DNA of 64,000 nt from Isoetes taiwanensis (Eukaryota; Streptophyta; Lycopodiopsida; Isoetales; Isoetaceae). How positions within the stretch are numbered: position 1 is the first letter of the stretch; each line of letters starts with the position of its first letter. Both the position numbers and the translations under genes were made by a program. The DNA lies in contig JAJEKV010000003.1 in assembly GCA_021234155.1 (NCBI GenBank), positions 15,730,386 to 15,794,385 of the forward strand, written 5' to 3'. Shown piece after piece: positions 45,396 through 56,883 of the stretch. The notes under the pieces were generated by a model that saw only the letters and a program-made list of their open reading frames with translations, searched no databases and had not been told where the DNA came from.

Positions 45396-45470
45396 AATAG
45401 TGGTGAGTGTGGTGAGTGTGATGTGGTGTGAGTGGTGAAAGGTGACTGTGGTGAGTGGTGACCACTCCAA
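45396..45470. repeat. GTG-rich minisatellite, third copy
   Basis: GTGGTGAGTGTGGTGAGTGTG...GACTGTGGTGAGTGG. It resembles the arrays at 47,998 and 49,738; its minus strand also spells Ser-Pro-His-rich text. Confidence 0.7.
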
Positions 45471-45889
45471 CAATGGCGACCACAATGGGAAAATGTGCCA
45501 TTCCATGGCAGACAACCCACAGTAAACTATACTAATATGGTCCTTGGGACATATCCCCAAATCACACATTTACATGTATGTTTAGAAAGAAAATTACCCT
45601 CCTAAAATCCAAATGACTGATACAAAACAAATTGGTCCAAAATGACAATGATGAAACATAGCCTCTGTAACTATGGCAAAATTTGAACGCTGATATCTTG
45701 AGTTCCATAACTCTGTTTGACCTGCACTATAGCTCTTTGGATTCGTATCGCCGAAACACATCCATTGATGTAGGATAGATCATATATTATTGAATTGTCA
45801 CCATCTGTTTTTACAGAAAAATGACCTGCTGTAACCCAAAAGTTCTTCATAAATCCTCTGTAATTGGAGCTATGCCAAAACTAAATCCC

Positions 45890-46387
45890 TTAGAATCGCA
45901 CTTCCTTTTCAAAATAAGGCCTGAGATCCCTGCCATTTCTGGGATTAGAAAACAATTCCCCTTCTGAAGTCATCAGATAGAAAGCCCCACCTGGTACCAC
46001 TTTATCAATCAGAAATGGGCCTTCCCATAGGCTTTGAAATTTAGATAGGTGCTTCTTAGTGGTCCTGCACAACACCAATTGCCCTTCCTCAAATGGATTG
46101 ACAACCTGTAACTTGTTTTTGATAAGCTTTACTTTCTGTTTATGCCTCATATTGAAGTCTGCTGCTTCTTGTCTCATCTCTTGCAATTGCAACAAATCAT
46201 CCATCCTATTATGCACTTGATTTGGAGGTGGAACTTCTCCTAAATTCTCATAATAACGTAGCTCCACAAATGAACACAACGGAATGTCCAAATGAATAGG
46301 CATCATAGCTTGCACTCCATAAATCAATTCAAATGGTGTAAATCCTGTAGCCAACTTGTAGGTACACCTGAAACTCCATAAGGCACC
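45890..46387 (-). pseudogene. Gypsy integrase C-terminal region
   Basis: ALWSFRCTYKLATGFTPFEL followed by IYG, then a coiled linker with HKQKVKLIKNK, then FEEGQLVLCRTTKKHLSKFQ, LWEGPFLIDKV and a short tail. This is the end of the integrase catalytic domain plus the SH3-like C-terminal domain of plant Ty3/gypsy elements. It joins directly (at ~46,388) to the segment ending WYANIYRYLQ, which normally precedes the integrase zinc finger. So the HHCC finger and the DDE core are deleted and the protein could not integrate DNA. Confidence 0.9.
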
Positions 46388-46394
46388 TGTAAAT

Positions 46395-47934
46395 ACCTGT
46401 ATATATTGGCATACCAAAGATCCACGGTCTCAATGAATCCTTGTAATACTCCATTATCCTGAAATACTACTTGCTGGTCTGTTTCCTCTTCTATTTCAGC
46501 ACCACTACTCAAATAGGCACTTGGATTATGAGCTCATTGAGCCATCTTAACATACTTCAACTCAAATTCTTGTATGATAAGAGCCCATCTTGTAAACTTA
46601 GGATCTCGGACAGTCTTGTTGTAAATGCATGGCAATGGATTCACATTTATATGAATGTAGATATACTGTACAATTGTTGAATTCCATTGTGAAGGAAGAA
46701 GATAATGTCTAAATTTATTCAAGATCCACTTCAATGCCAACCCAAGATGCTCCACATGCGTCCATTTCTGCTCTTGTGGAGTTAACAACCTGCTAGCATA
46801 GTAATTCACATTATAATGCTTTTGCTGATTTTTTGACATAGTGTAACAGCCAAAGCTTGTTCCCAAATTGTGAAGAATAAATGAAATGGCTCACTTATTC
46901 TTGGAGGAATCAGCAAAGTTCTCTCTTTCAATTGACCAAGGCACCATTCAAATTGCTTCTTGAGCCTCCTCCTTCTATCTAAGATTCTGCCCTTGCTTCA
47001 TACAATCCACAAGTGGCTGGGTTACTTTAGCAAAATTGTGCAAATACCTCGTACTAAAACTGAGCTGGCCATATAAGCTTCTCACTTGTGATACATTTGT
47101 AAGTGATTTCACCTTCTCCAAGGCTGCAATCTTACCAGGATCCACTTGTAACCCATTTTCTAAAACATAATTGCCCAATAGTTTTCCTTCTCTAGTGAAG
47201 AAAATACACTTAGCAGGATTCAAACTTATGCCATACAATCGGCATCGTCCAAGAACTTTTCTGAGATGATCCAAGTGATTCCTTCTTGGATTCGAAAACA
47301 TTGTTAAATCATCTATAAAAACTCTTAAGAAGTCTAAAATATCATAAAAAGCATGTGTCATAGCTCGCTGAAATCTGGATGGAGCATTTGTGAGGCCAAA
47401 AGGTAATACCTTATAAGCATAGATGCCAAAAGGTGTTCGAAAAGCCATTATTGCTTGATGTGGTAGATAAATTTGGATCTGATTATATCCTGAGTAACCA
47501 TCCAAAAAAGAATAGGCCTGATTTCCTGCAACAATATCCAACAAGGTGTCTATGAATGGTGTAGAAAAATGATCTCTTTTAGTAGCTTTGTTGAGATTTC
47601 TGTAATCAATGCATACTCGGATTGTGATATTTGGCTTTCTCACTGGTACAATAGAATTGATCCAATCTGAATTTGGCACTGGTACAATAAATTCCGCCTC
47701 TAAAAGCTTCACGACTTCAGCCTTTACTTGCTCCTCTATGGCTGGACTCATTCTCCTTTGAGCTTGTTGGACTGGTTTTAATCCTTGTTTGAAATTAATG
47801 GTAGGAACCACAACCTCTGGTAGAATGTCTTTCAATTCTCTGTAATTTCTTGCCAAAACATCCCTGAATTCTCTTAATAAAGATATCAAATCACCTTCCT
47901 CCTCTTGAGTAAGATCTCCTCCAATAGTAACCAA
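46395..47934 (-). pseudogene. Gypsy reverse transcriptase and RNase H, copy 1
   Basis: Linker GGDLTQEEEGDLISLLREFR, then RT: SDWINSIVPVRKPNITIRVC, IDYRNLNKATKRDHF, FLDGYSGYNQI, TPFGIYAYKVLPFGL, catalytic VFIDDLTMFS (47,315-47,286) and RSLYGQLSF. A frame break near 46,975 is followed by RNase H text (NVNYYASRLLTPQEQKWTHV) and the tether KYVKMAQ-stop-AHNPSAY. FIDD in place of the usual Y/FVDD keeps the two aspartates. Copy 1 retains the 14 bp (47,353-47,366) that copy 2 has lost. Confidence 0.93.
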
Positions 47935-47997
47935 TTCTTCTTGATTTCCTTGAGAAATATTGATGTTCTTGACTGAATGTGTTGACTATAATAAATG

Positions 47998-48131
47998 TGG
48001 TGAGTGTGGTAACATGTGGTAAATGTGATGACTATGGTGAATGTAGTGACAGTGATGAATATGATGAATATGGTGACAGTGATGAATGTGATGACTGTGG
48101 TGAATGTGGTGACTGTGATGAATGTAATGAC
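47998..48131 (-). repeat. Minisatellite, copy 1 end
   Basis: Imperfect 9- and 12-bp units such as GATGAATGTGATGACTGTGGTGAATGTGGT. Nearly identical to 49,738-49,871. Confidence 0.95.
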
Positions 48132-48141
48132 TTGTAAGTCT

Positions 48142-49871
48142 TGTAAATACCTGTATATATTGGCATACCAAAGATCCACGGTCTCAATGAATCCTTGTAA
48201 TACTCCATTATCCTGAAATACTACTTGCTGGTCTGTTTCCTCTTCTATTTCAGCACCACTACTCAAATAGGCACTTGGATTATGAGCTCATTGAGCCATC
48301 TTAACATACTTCAACTCAAATTCTTGTATGATAAGAGCCCATCTTGTAAACTTAGGATCTCGGACAGTCTTGTTGTAAATGCATGGCAATGGATTCACAT
48401 TTATATGAATGTAGATATACTGTACAATTGTTGAATTCCATTGTGAAGGAAGAAGATAATGTCTAAATTTATTCAAGATTCACTTCAATGCCAACCCAAG
48501 ATGCTCCACATGCGTCCATTTCTGCTCTTGTGGAGTTAACAACCTGCTAGCATAGTAATTCACATTATAATGCTTTTGCTGATTTTTTGACATAGTGTAA
48601 CAGCCAAAGCTTGTTCCCAAATTGTGAAGAATAAATGAAATGGCTCACTTATTCTTGGAGGAATCAGCAAAGTTCTCTCTTTCAATTGACCAAGGCACCA
48701 TTCAAATTGCTTCTTGAGCCTCCTCCTTCTATCTAAGATTCTGCCCTTGCTTCATACAATCCACAAGTGGCTGGGTTACTTTAGCAAAATTGTGCAAATA
48801 CCTCATACTAAAACTGAGCTGGCCATATAAGCTTCTCACTTGTGATACATTTGTAAGTGATTTCACCTTCTCCAAGGCTGCAATCTTACCAGGATCCACT
48901 TGTAACCCATTTTCTAAAACATAATTGCCCAATAGTTTTCCTTCTCTAGTGAAGAAAATACACTTAGCAGGATTCAAACTTATGCCATACAATCGGCATC
49001 GTCCAAGAACTTTTCTGAGATGATCCAAGTGATTCCTTCTTGGATTCGAAAACATTGTTAAATCATCTATAAAAACTCTTAAGAAGTCTAAAATATCATA
49101 AAAAGCGCTGAAATCTGGATGGAGCATTTGTGAGGCCAAAAGGTAATACCTTATAAGCATAGATGCCAAAAGGTGTTCGAAAAGCCATCATTGCTTGATG
49201 TGGTAGATAGATTTGGATCTGATTATATCCTGAGTAACCATCCAAAAAAGAATAGGCCTGATTTCCTGCAACAATATCCAACAAGGTGTCTTTGAATGGT
49301 GTAGAAAAATGATCTCTTTTAGTAGCTTTGTTGAGATTTCTGTAATCAATGCATACTCGGATTGTGATATTTGGCTTTCTCACTGGTACAATAGAATTGA
49401 TCCAATCTGAATTTGGCACTGGTACAATAAATTCCGCCTCTAAAAGCTTCATGACTTCAGCCTTTACTTGCTCCTCTATGGCTGGACTCATTCTCCTTTG
49501 AGCTTGTTGGACTGGTTTTAATCCTTGTTTGAAATTAATGGTAGGAACCACAACCTCTGGTAGAATGTCTTTCAATTCTCTGTAATTTCTTACCAAAACA
49601 TCCCTGAATTCTCTTAATAAAGATACCAAATCACCTTCCTCCTCTTGAGTAAGATCTCCTCCAATAGTAACCAATTCTTCTTGATTTCCTTGAGAAATAT
49701 TGATGTTCTTGACTGAATGTGTTGACTGTAATAAATGTGGTGAGTGTGGTAACATGTGGTAAATGTGATGACTATGGTGAATGTAGTGACAGTGATGAAT
49801 ATGATGAATATGGTGACAGTGATGAATGTGATGACTGTGGTGAATGTGGTGACTGTGATGAATGTAATGAC
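48142..49871 (-). repeat. Tandem duplication, copy 2
   Basis: Matches 46388-48131. It has lost 14 bp at about 49,106 (between short GC repeats), which breaks the RT frame just before the catalytic region. Confidence 0.97.
48250..49755 (-). pseudogene. Gypsy reverse transcriptase and RNase H, copy 2
   Basis: Same domains as copy 1. The 14-bp deletion near 49,106 shifts the frame between NAPSRFQR and FYDILDFLRVFIDD. The RNase H tether again has TGA after KYVKMAQ, so the stop predates the duplication. The RT N-terminal linker here runs back into THSVKNINISQGNQEE and then the minisatellite. Confidence 0.93.
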
Positions 49872-49920
49872 TGTGGTGCAGTTGATGACTGTGGTGAATG
49901 TGGTGACTGTGATGAACATG
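49738..49920 (-). repeat. Coding minisatellite between RNase H and RT
   Basis: Imperfect GATGACTGTGGTGAATGTGGT units. On the minus strand one frame reads SQSPHSPQSSHSSLSPYSS, continuing directly from the RNase H frame, so the array may encode a Ser/His/Pro-rich linker. Confidence 0.9.
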
Positions 49921-49939
49921 GACTAATGTGATTTACCTC

Positions 49940-50416
49940 ATCCTCCAGAATTTGCGCATACCACCAAGCTGCTTGCACCATTGCCGATTGTGCTAAAGCA
50001 TCTGCCACAGTGTTTTGGTCCCTTGGAACATGTACCACAATGCACTGCTGAAAATAGGACTTAAAATTCATGGCTTGTTGATGTAAGCCTCTCAAATTAT
50101 CACTTAAAACCTGAAATTGATCCATAAGTTGTTGACACACCAACAAAGAGCCTCAAAAAATAGTCAAACAATCAACATGCTTCTTCTTTGCCAAAATCAT
50201 CCCTTGAATAAGTGCATGATATTCAGTCTCATTATTACTGCTTGCAGTGCATGGTATACTCAATATAACAATCTTCTTCTTATGCCCATATATCAGAAAT
50301 ACTCCTACACCTCCATAATTCTTGAGCTTAGAGAATGCACCATCAAAATACATTTGTGCTTCCATAGTGGGCTGATTTCTGTTTATCCCATCCATGCTTG
50401 ATGTCAAAATCAACAT
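49940..50416 (-). pseudogene. Additional RNase H domain (plant/archaeal-type) upstream of RT
   Basis: MEAQMYFDGAFSKLKNYGGV and NNETEYHALIQGMILAKKK, a break near 50,156 where GDSLLV would stand, then CQQLMDQFQVLSDNLRGLHQ and HVPRDQNTVADALAQSA. FDGA, the ExE/EYxAL helix and the final ADALA give the D-E-D-D residues of RNase HI. This is the second RNase H known from Tat/Ogre-type gypsy elements, where it normally lies after the RT-RNase H and before integrase. Here it precedes RT. Confidence 0.8.
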
Positions 50417-50759
50417 CTCTACTTGATGTTGATCAATATCTTGCTGAAATAAAGTCCACCCATTGGTCTTTGAATGGACTCCTCCCTCATGTTTACAAGA
50501 GTCTCTTGTAACTCATCTTCATCAATACTTTCAAGTCTTTGGATATACTTATCTGTAACTTGCTGCTGTAAATGACATATTTCCGAAATTTGGGTACCTT
50601 TTAACCACTTGTACAAAGTCTTATCTTCCTTGTCACCCACTTCCAAGATATGAAAACAACTAAAATTTTGCTGCCCTAACACCATAGCCTTCTCTTTGTT
50701 GATTTGTAACTGCAGGCTGCTCAAAGAAGGATTGCAAAACAAGGTACCTTTTTGCTGAT

Positions 50760-51433
50760 TTCAGAGGATGATCTATAGTAGCCTTGTGTTCCCCTTGAAA
50801 GATATTCATTTCACACTTCCTTCATGAAGTCTCAGCTTGTACGGCATCTAACCATGTATGACTTAGCAACAAAGTATAAGTTTCAGCATGCACACTCTCT
50901 GGAAATTTCAAAACCATGAAATCCAAGATTGCTTCCACCTCATATACCTTGCATAAGACATTTCTTATGACTCCCATAGGCTGCACCTATATGATTGAAT
51001 GCTGAACATCATAGTTGTTGGTTCCATCATTTTCAATCCAACTTGAAGCATTATATGGTAGGCATCACATTCACTCCACTGCCGGTATCTATGTTGGCGT
51101 CTTTGATTAAATATCCATTGATACTCACATCACAAAGAAATGGCCCTGGATCCTTGGATTGACGGGCTGGTGGCTCCATTCTACTCTTGATGGTATCATT
51201 TGACATGATTTGTTGACTGGAATTTCTGATTTTGTTCTTCCCCCTAATTCTTGCAACAAATTGGGAGAATAATGCATCAATTGCTCAAGAGTAATTGTGA
51301 TTTTAGTGGCCAAAACTTGGCTGATTACATCATCTTCATTCTGAATTTCCTCATCCACCATAGGAGGCATCACTATGGGCTGATTTTCTTCTATAGACTG
51401 AAACTGTTTTGTGGGTAGCACATTGAATTGCAC
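50760..51433 (-). pseudogene. Gypsy aspartic protease region
   Basis: Frame 51433-51125 holds QLMHYSPNLLQELGGRTKSE and VNPRIQGHFF. The next frame holds GYLIKDANIDTGSGVNVMP (51,117-51,061), the DTGS active site of a retropepsin, followed by VLKFPESVHAETYTLLLSHT and WLDAVQAE, the usual flap and WL-GA region. At least one frameshift (~51,125) and one stop. The linker to the RNase H frame is at 50,742-50,419. Confidence 0.8.
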
Positions 51434-51563
51434 CTTCTTAGGTGCTTACACCTTCAAAGCTTATCCCTTCAAAGCCTTTGGAAAAGAAGTCTTACTCTTC
51501 TCTGCTATCGGCACTACTCTGGTTCTTGGACTACCTTTTGTGATCTTGTAACTGCATTTACTT

Positions 51564-52316
51564 CTCCAATCTCTTCTTCTTGCTGAAATGGGTCACTGTC
51601 CAGCTCAGTGAAATTTCAAAGCAAAGGCTATATGAGTATGGCAAAATGATAAAAGACGAATTTTTCAAAGGATCATATATGAGAAATTTGTAAAATGGTC
51701 TAGGTGAAAATCTCAAAAGGGTATGCACATGGCAAAATGATCAATATGAGATAGAAAATGAGCGTTGAATGGGAAAATGAAAAAATGGCTAGGGAGTTGA
51801 GTAATATGATAAAAGTTCCAGGAATAGTTGTATAGAGAAATGACTAGAGGGTTTAAATAAAACTCTAAGGCTATGAAATGTGGCAAGGGGAAAGATCAAA
51901 TGTAAGTTGGGGGATGGAAATAGAAAGGCAAAAATGATGCTAGAACTTGAGGTACCATAACAAGGGTTCTTCCAAACTCTAGTTCCATAACTTCCAAACT
52001 TCAACCAAGTATCTTCCAATCTTCAACCATGCAGAGTCTTCTAGTGCATCAAATTTGATTTCAATATCAATGTCAACTATCAAGGTCTTCCACTGATCCC
52101 TAATGATATCCGGACATCCTATGTACACTACCCACTTCTGTTGCTTGACCATGTTCTTCGTGTGCAAGCTTGAAGCAATATAATGCTTTTAAAAAGAAAG
52201 CTTAATGCATGATGAGCATCAACAGGACATGTTCTCCCATGTTGCTGGTAAAAACTTGTAAAAGGAATAACAGACGAACTTTTCATACTAAATAGAGAAT
52301 TTTCATTTATGTTTTT
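51564..52316 (-). repeat. Second tandem duplication, copy 1
   Basis: 753 bp, nearly identical to 52317-53095. It lacks 27 bp (nine codons) at about 52,050. On the minus strand it holds KQQKWVVYIGCPDIIRDQWK, possibly gag of the gypsy element; family not recognised. Confidence 0.95.
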
Positions 52317-53095
52317 CTCCAATCTCTTCTTCTTGCTGAAATGGGTCACTGTCCAGCTCAGTGAAATTTCAAAGCAAAGGCTATATGAGTATGGCAAAAT
52401 GATAAAAGACGAATTTTTCAAAGGATCATATATGAGAAATTTGTAAAATGGTCTAGGTGAAAATCTCAAAAGGGTATGCACATGGCAAAATGATCAATAT
52501 GAGATAGAAAATGAGCGTTGAATGGGAAAATAAAAAAATGGCTAGGGAGTTGAGTAATATGATAAAAGTTCCAGGAATAGTTGTATAGAGAAATGACTAG
52601 AGGACTTAAATAAAACTCTAAGGCTATGAAATGTGGCAAGGGGAAAGATCAAATGTAAGTTGGGGGATGGAAATAGAAAGGCAGAAATGATGCTAGAACT
52701 TGAGGTACCATAACAAGGGTTCTTCCAAACTCTAGTTCCATAACTTCCAAACTTCAACCAAGTATCTTCCAATCTTCAACCATGCAGAGTCTTCTAGTGC
52801 ATGATCTATCGTCAAGGTAAGTTCCCTTCCAAATTTGATTTCAATATCAATGTCAACTATCAAGGTCTTCCACTGATCCCTAATGATATCCTGACCTCCT
52901 ATGTACACTACCCACTTCTGTTGCTTGACCATGTTCTTCGTGTGCAAGCTTGAAGCAATATAATGCTTTTAAAAAGAAAGCTTAATGCATGATGAGCATC
53001 AACAGGACATGTTCTCCCATGTTGCTGGTAAAAACTTGTAAAAGGAATAACAGACGAACTTTTCATACTAAATAGAGAATTTTCATTTATGTTTT
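52317..53095 (-). repeat. Second tandem duplication, copy 2
   Basis: 780 bp including the 27 bp missing from copy 1 (52,803-52,829, GATCTATCGTCAAGG...). The minus-strand frame 52947-52732 reads KQQKWVVYIGGQDIIRDQWK, then IKFGRELTLTIDHALEDSAW. Confidence 0.95.
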
Positions 53096-55186
53096 AACCA
53101 AATATCATCAGAATATTGCACACATGCTTCTTGAGCTATAAGTACAAACAAGAGTTTTAAGAAGAGAATTTACCAAAGCGTTTTTAGCTATGAAACATTG
53201 TTCATAGCTAAGGAAATGCTCAAGACGTTAAAATGTGTCCTCATACTTCTGGGCCTTCAAACTTAACAACCCTGTTAGAATTCATGTTTCCAATGGTTCC
53301 AAGATTTGTGGCATTAATTTTTTAGTATTCCTAGCATCAAGGGAGGCAGAATATCCAAAATAGCAAGGTTTAGGGGCAGATCAAAGGACGGGAACAAAAG
53401 GAGAGGGTGGCATCCACATCGTGAAACAACCATCAAACTATGAACCATTTACCCTAGAAGGAGAATCTTAAAGTAGGGGCTCTCGACTCTTGCATACCAT
53501 GAATTATATTCTTTTTTCTAAAATTGAGTATAAACCATTGGCAAGTGCCATAAAAAATAATTGAAGTGTATGAGCATTCTAGATGTACATTAGTACATAC
53601 ATTCGCGTACACAAATTGGGGGAGGGGGTCATCCACACTATGAGACAAGCATCAAACTATGAAGCATTTATCTAAGAAGGAGAACCTTAAAGTAAGAGCT
53701 CTCGATTCTTGCATGCCATAAAGTGGTGTTCCATTGAGCTGAATGAATGAGTACAATGACCCATAGAGGTACACAATAATGAACCTCAAATGAGTAAAAA
53801 AATAGCATTTTCGGTCATCTAGTCAAATTCGAGAGTAATACAAATCCTTTATAGTGAGTCTAGGCCTCCAATAGATATGTCATTCCAGAAGGAATCCATA
53901 AGATTGTCGCCCCACTGGTCCAAACCACGACCCGAAAAAGCGCTGCCACCCGTCCCAGCTGCGCCCCAACAAGTTTTACTAAGGTCTCCTGGGACATGAT
54001 CAGAGGGGGACTGGAGGCCATAAGGTCAAAGGGGCAGGAGGGGAAGGGCACCAACACTCCGATACCGACAACGCAGGGACTGGATGGAGGAGCACTAGTG
54101 GAGATGACTCCCGTAGTGATACAACCCTGTGCAGAAGGGGGAAGAGGAAACGAGGTCGGCGAGGAACATGTACACCAAAACAGGCATATGGGCTAAGCGT
54201 CGACCACAAAAACCAGGGGACGACCCAGGAGGGTAAACACGCAAATTTTCTGATTTTTCAGCAAAATCCTTGCCATAAGCATATGATTGCTAGAATATAC
54301 ACTTTACAAAAGATAAGATGAGACAAAGCAAGATTGAAGATTGCCTCGTCCCGAAAGGCAATGCCAAAACAAAACGCATATCAAACAAAGAGAGAATTGT
54401 AGATTTCTAAATACATATTTCATGACCACCTTATTCTTATCTGTCTCTGTTGAAAGTCCTCCTAGATGGACCAAGCTGCATCATCCAGACGTATGATTTT
54501 TGCATAAATCAACTTCCATTGCATGCTTTTAAAACTTTGGTAAGTACTTGGTTTCTTTGCATTTATGCAAAAATCGCTAGAGCTTCATTATTACTATGAT
54601 GTTGCACACTGTTAAACATGTTGCACGTCCTGCACATGTCGTGCAATAGCTAGACCAGAGTTGGCATAGAAATGCATCCTACAATCAACAAGTAACACGT
54701 GAGGTGGAAATCCAATTTAAATACAAGCAGATAATCAGTTTAAGACAACAGAGATGTACAGAAGATCTACTTATAAGAAAATGGACACGGGCATTTTTGA
54801 TATGTAATCTAGCTGTGCAGACGCTTGTAGTCTAGAATAACAGAAATGAGGTAGCAAAGTTTTCATAAACTGACTAGAAAATAATCGAAAGACTGGTCTC
54901 AAAAGAATTTTATACATTTTATAGAGAGCCACATGATAATATGGCAAATGTGACATGAATAACGTCTTTCTTGTTCATCAATCAACACACCTCCGTGCCT
55001 TCTCAGAAGGCATTCCTATTTTTGGTACACTTGTAATCTTCTTTTCAATATAATTTCCTCAAAAGACAACACCATTCAAGGGTTTCCTTCTGACAATCAA
55101 TGTTACCTTCCTTTGAACTCTGGTGCTAGAAAAAAAGTTGATATGGTACAAGACAATACTTCAGGAACATAGCCGCTGTGGTCCTT
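53096..55186. other. Intergenic region with a ~218-bp diverged tandem repeat
   Basis: 53,406-53,503 and 53,623-53,722 are related (CATCAAACTATGAA.CATTTA, AGAAGGAGAA.CTTAAAGTA, GCTCTCGA.TCTTGCAT.CCAT). 53,990-54,230 is GC-richer with an unrecognised minus-strand frame. No gene recognised. Callose synthase sequence starts at 55,187. Confidence 0.5.
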
Positions 55187-56250
55187 TTACATCTTTTTCT
55201 TTCTTCCATCAAGAATCCTGGATATTTGCAATCCTCTACTAAATGCTTGATTAAATAGTAAGCGCGTTTGAAACTCAGATACAAAGGGAAACCAAGCAAG
55301 GATGGCAACTGGGGTAAAAAGGACTAAGGCCATGACAAATTCATATGCTCGAGCAAGAGATCTTACATAATCCCAAGTGTTGAAACGCATAAGTAATGGT
55401 CTTGTTGCAAGACTAACCTGTTGATTGTAATTTCAGTCAGACTGCACATTGCATACTTAATCAAATGACATGGCTCTATAATTACCTGCAATAATGTCTA
55501 GCCTGTTGGCATGAATGCAAAAATGCTGACGAAAAGGTCACCGAGAGTTAAATCGACCACCACAAAAAGAATAATTATGATTGAAACAAATCCAACAAAC
55601 TGCAGAGCCTTTAGTAATCTGAACATTAGTCGAAGGTCACCACTGAATCTTTTTCTGCCCATTGAGACAATCTACATATGTAAAGACAAGCTCAATCTCA
55701 GAAAATTACAAAAGATACAAAAAACAAATAATAACACATGGCAAAAAATACAACCTTCAACACAATGAGCACAGCCCCAACAACGAGCCAAAAGAGACCA
55801 TAAATCTGCAAGACAATGATGATTCAAAGCTCAATTAATTGATAAAAATCCATGGCAATACCAAATAGGTTTCATGCTTACAGTTAAACTCTTATGGCCA
55901 TTTGCAACATGCAAATGGTAAACAAGTCCATATTGGTACAGAAGAAAACGAATATTCAGTATTATTTCCATAAACCTGCCTCTAAGGCCTGCATGATTCA
56001 TATACTCTTGCTCTTCATCCCACCGTGATTCCCAACTCTTTGATGCTGGAACTCCTATGCCTCCCGGATTGTTGATCCATTTATTCCAATCATCCACAAT
56101 CTTTTGCCACTCAAATTTGGATGGGTTGAACAAAAATGGGGCAAATAACCAGGTAGCAACCAAGAACCACATGGAAAAGGTAAACAAAATGTATACAACA
56201 ACACCTTTTGCAGATGGGCTATAGGCACTATAAATAATTAACAGCATGAG
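55187..56250 (-). pseudogene. Callose synthase (glucan synthase-like) C-terminal exons, copy A
   Basis: In minus order: exon 56,250-55,882 (YSAYSPSAKGVVVYILFTFS, WQKIVDDWNKWINNPGGIGV, SWESRWDEEQEYMNHAG, LRGRFMEIILNIRFLLYQYG; donor GTAAGC), exon 55,803-55,753 (IYGLFWLVVGAVLIVLK), exon 55,673-55,503 (RKRFSGDLRLMFRLLKALQF ... FMPTG-stop-TLLQ), exon 55,417-55,187 (YVRSLARAYEFVMALVLFTP, FVSEFQTRLLFNQAFSRGLQ, ISRIL). These are the C-terminal membrane helices of the plasma-membrane beta-1,3-glucan synthase. The Trp of the PTGW motif is a TAG, and a TGA precedes ELLMLLII at ~56,255; no upstream catalytic exons are seen. A 3' gene fragment with introns kept. Confidence 0.93.
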
Positions 56251-56812
56251 CAGCTCTATTCATGGCTCCTAGAATAAACAGTAATTTTTGGCAAACTTTC
56301 CATGCCAAACTACAAAGCCTCTACCTGTGGGCCTGTACCAGACTATTGTTATCGATCATTTCTTACATGGAGGATGGAAGCAACCAATCGAGCTGACCAC
56401 ATGGTTTAACCGTTGAATGTATGCTAACCTCCTCGATTAAGCCCAAAGTCTCCAGAATTGACATTGTAACTCCTTAACTTACTGACAGGAGCATGTATTC
56501 CTCCAGCTGATTAAGAATAAAGCCAAGTATTACCTTCTGAAAAATTCAACTCAGAAAGAGCTCTGACTGTCAAAGCAAAGATGAAATAGTGGAGTATCTT
56601 ACAGATAAAACGAAAGAAAAAATACTGAAAAATTAACAAGTTTTTTTCACTGAAGCAAAACTTGGTTCTAGATGACGAAACCCATGTTCAAGAAGTCAGA
56701 TATAAACAGTTAAGAATAATGCCAAGCTGTTTACTGAAACATATACTTTTAGAATTTCCCCCCATATGTGGTTTACTAGAATTTTCAAATGAATGTGGTT
56801 ATCAAATCTTAC
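56251..56812. other. Intergenic or intron-like stretch
   Basis: No coding block recognised. Confidence 0.4.
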
Positions 56813-56883
56813 TTTTAGATCTCCAAAATGTCAACCAGTTCAGCAGCATAGAACTTAGCTTCTTCCAATGAAAGCTGATCTTT
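56813..56883 (-). pseudogene. Kinase-like exon remnant (PDK1-like helix)
   Basis: A 71-bp minus-strand block bounded by TTTTTCAG| and |GTAAGA encodes KDQLSLEEAKFYAAELVDIL and E, then a stop. L-S-x-x-E-A-x-F-Y-A-A-E-x-V-D-x-L-E resembles the helix before the catalytic loop of AGC kinases such as PDK1. No HRD loop or other exon was found. Single-exon evidence only. Confidence 0.3.

Larger units (their letters stand above)
46388..48131 (-). repeat. Tandem duplication, copy 1 (RT-RNase H unit)
   Basis: Same sequence as 48142-49871, offset 1754 bp (1740 after a 14-bp deletion in the other copy). About ten single-base differences over ~1.74 kb. Both copies share the TGA after KYVKMAQ. Confidence 0.97.
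45890..51640 (-). mobile_element. Rearranged Ty3/gypsy LTR retrotransposon body
   Basis: Minus-strand order: protease (51,103), linker, RNase H with FDGA (50,350), Ser/His-rich minisatellite, RT (49.7-48.7 kb), Ty3 RNase H (48.6-48.3 kb), minisatellite, second RT (47.9-47.0 kb), second RNase H (46.9-46.5 kb), integrase C-terminus (46.4-45.9 kb). The element carries a 1.75-kb tandem duplication, lacks the integrase core, and has in-frame stops. LTRs were not identified. Confidence 0.92.

Noticed and set aside
48016-48216. Met/Val/Thr-rich frames across the minisatellite
   Set aside because: They are sense-strand translations of the repeat opposite the element's coding strand.
45890-51640. Endogenous pararetrovirus
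   Set aside because: The integrase C-terminus, Ty3-type RT order and second RNase H indicate an LTR retrotransposon; no movement or coat protein signature is seen.
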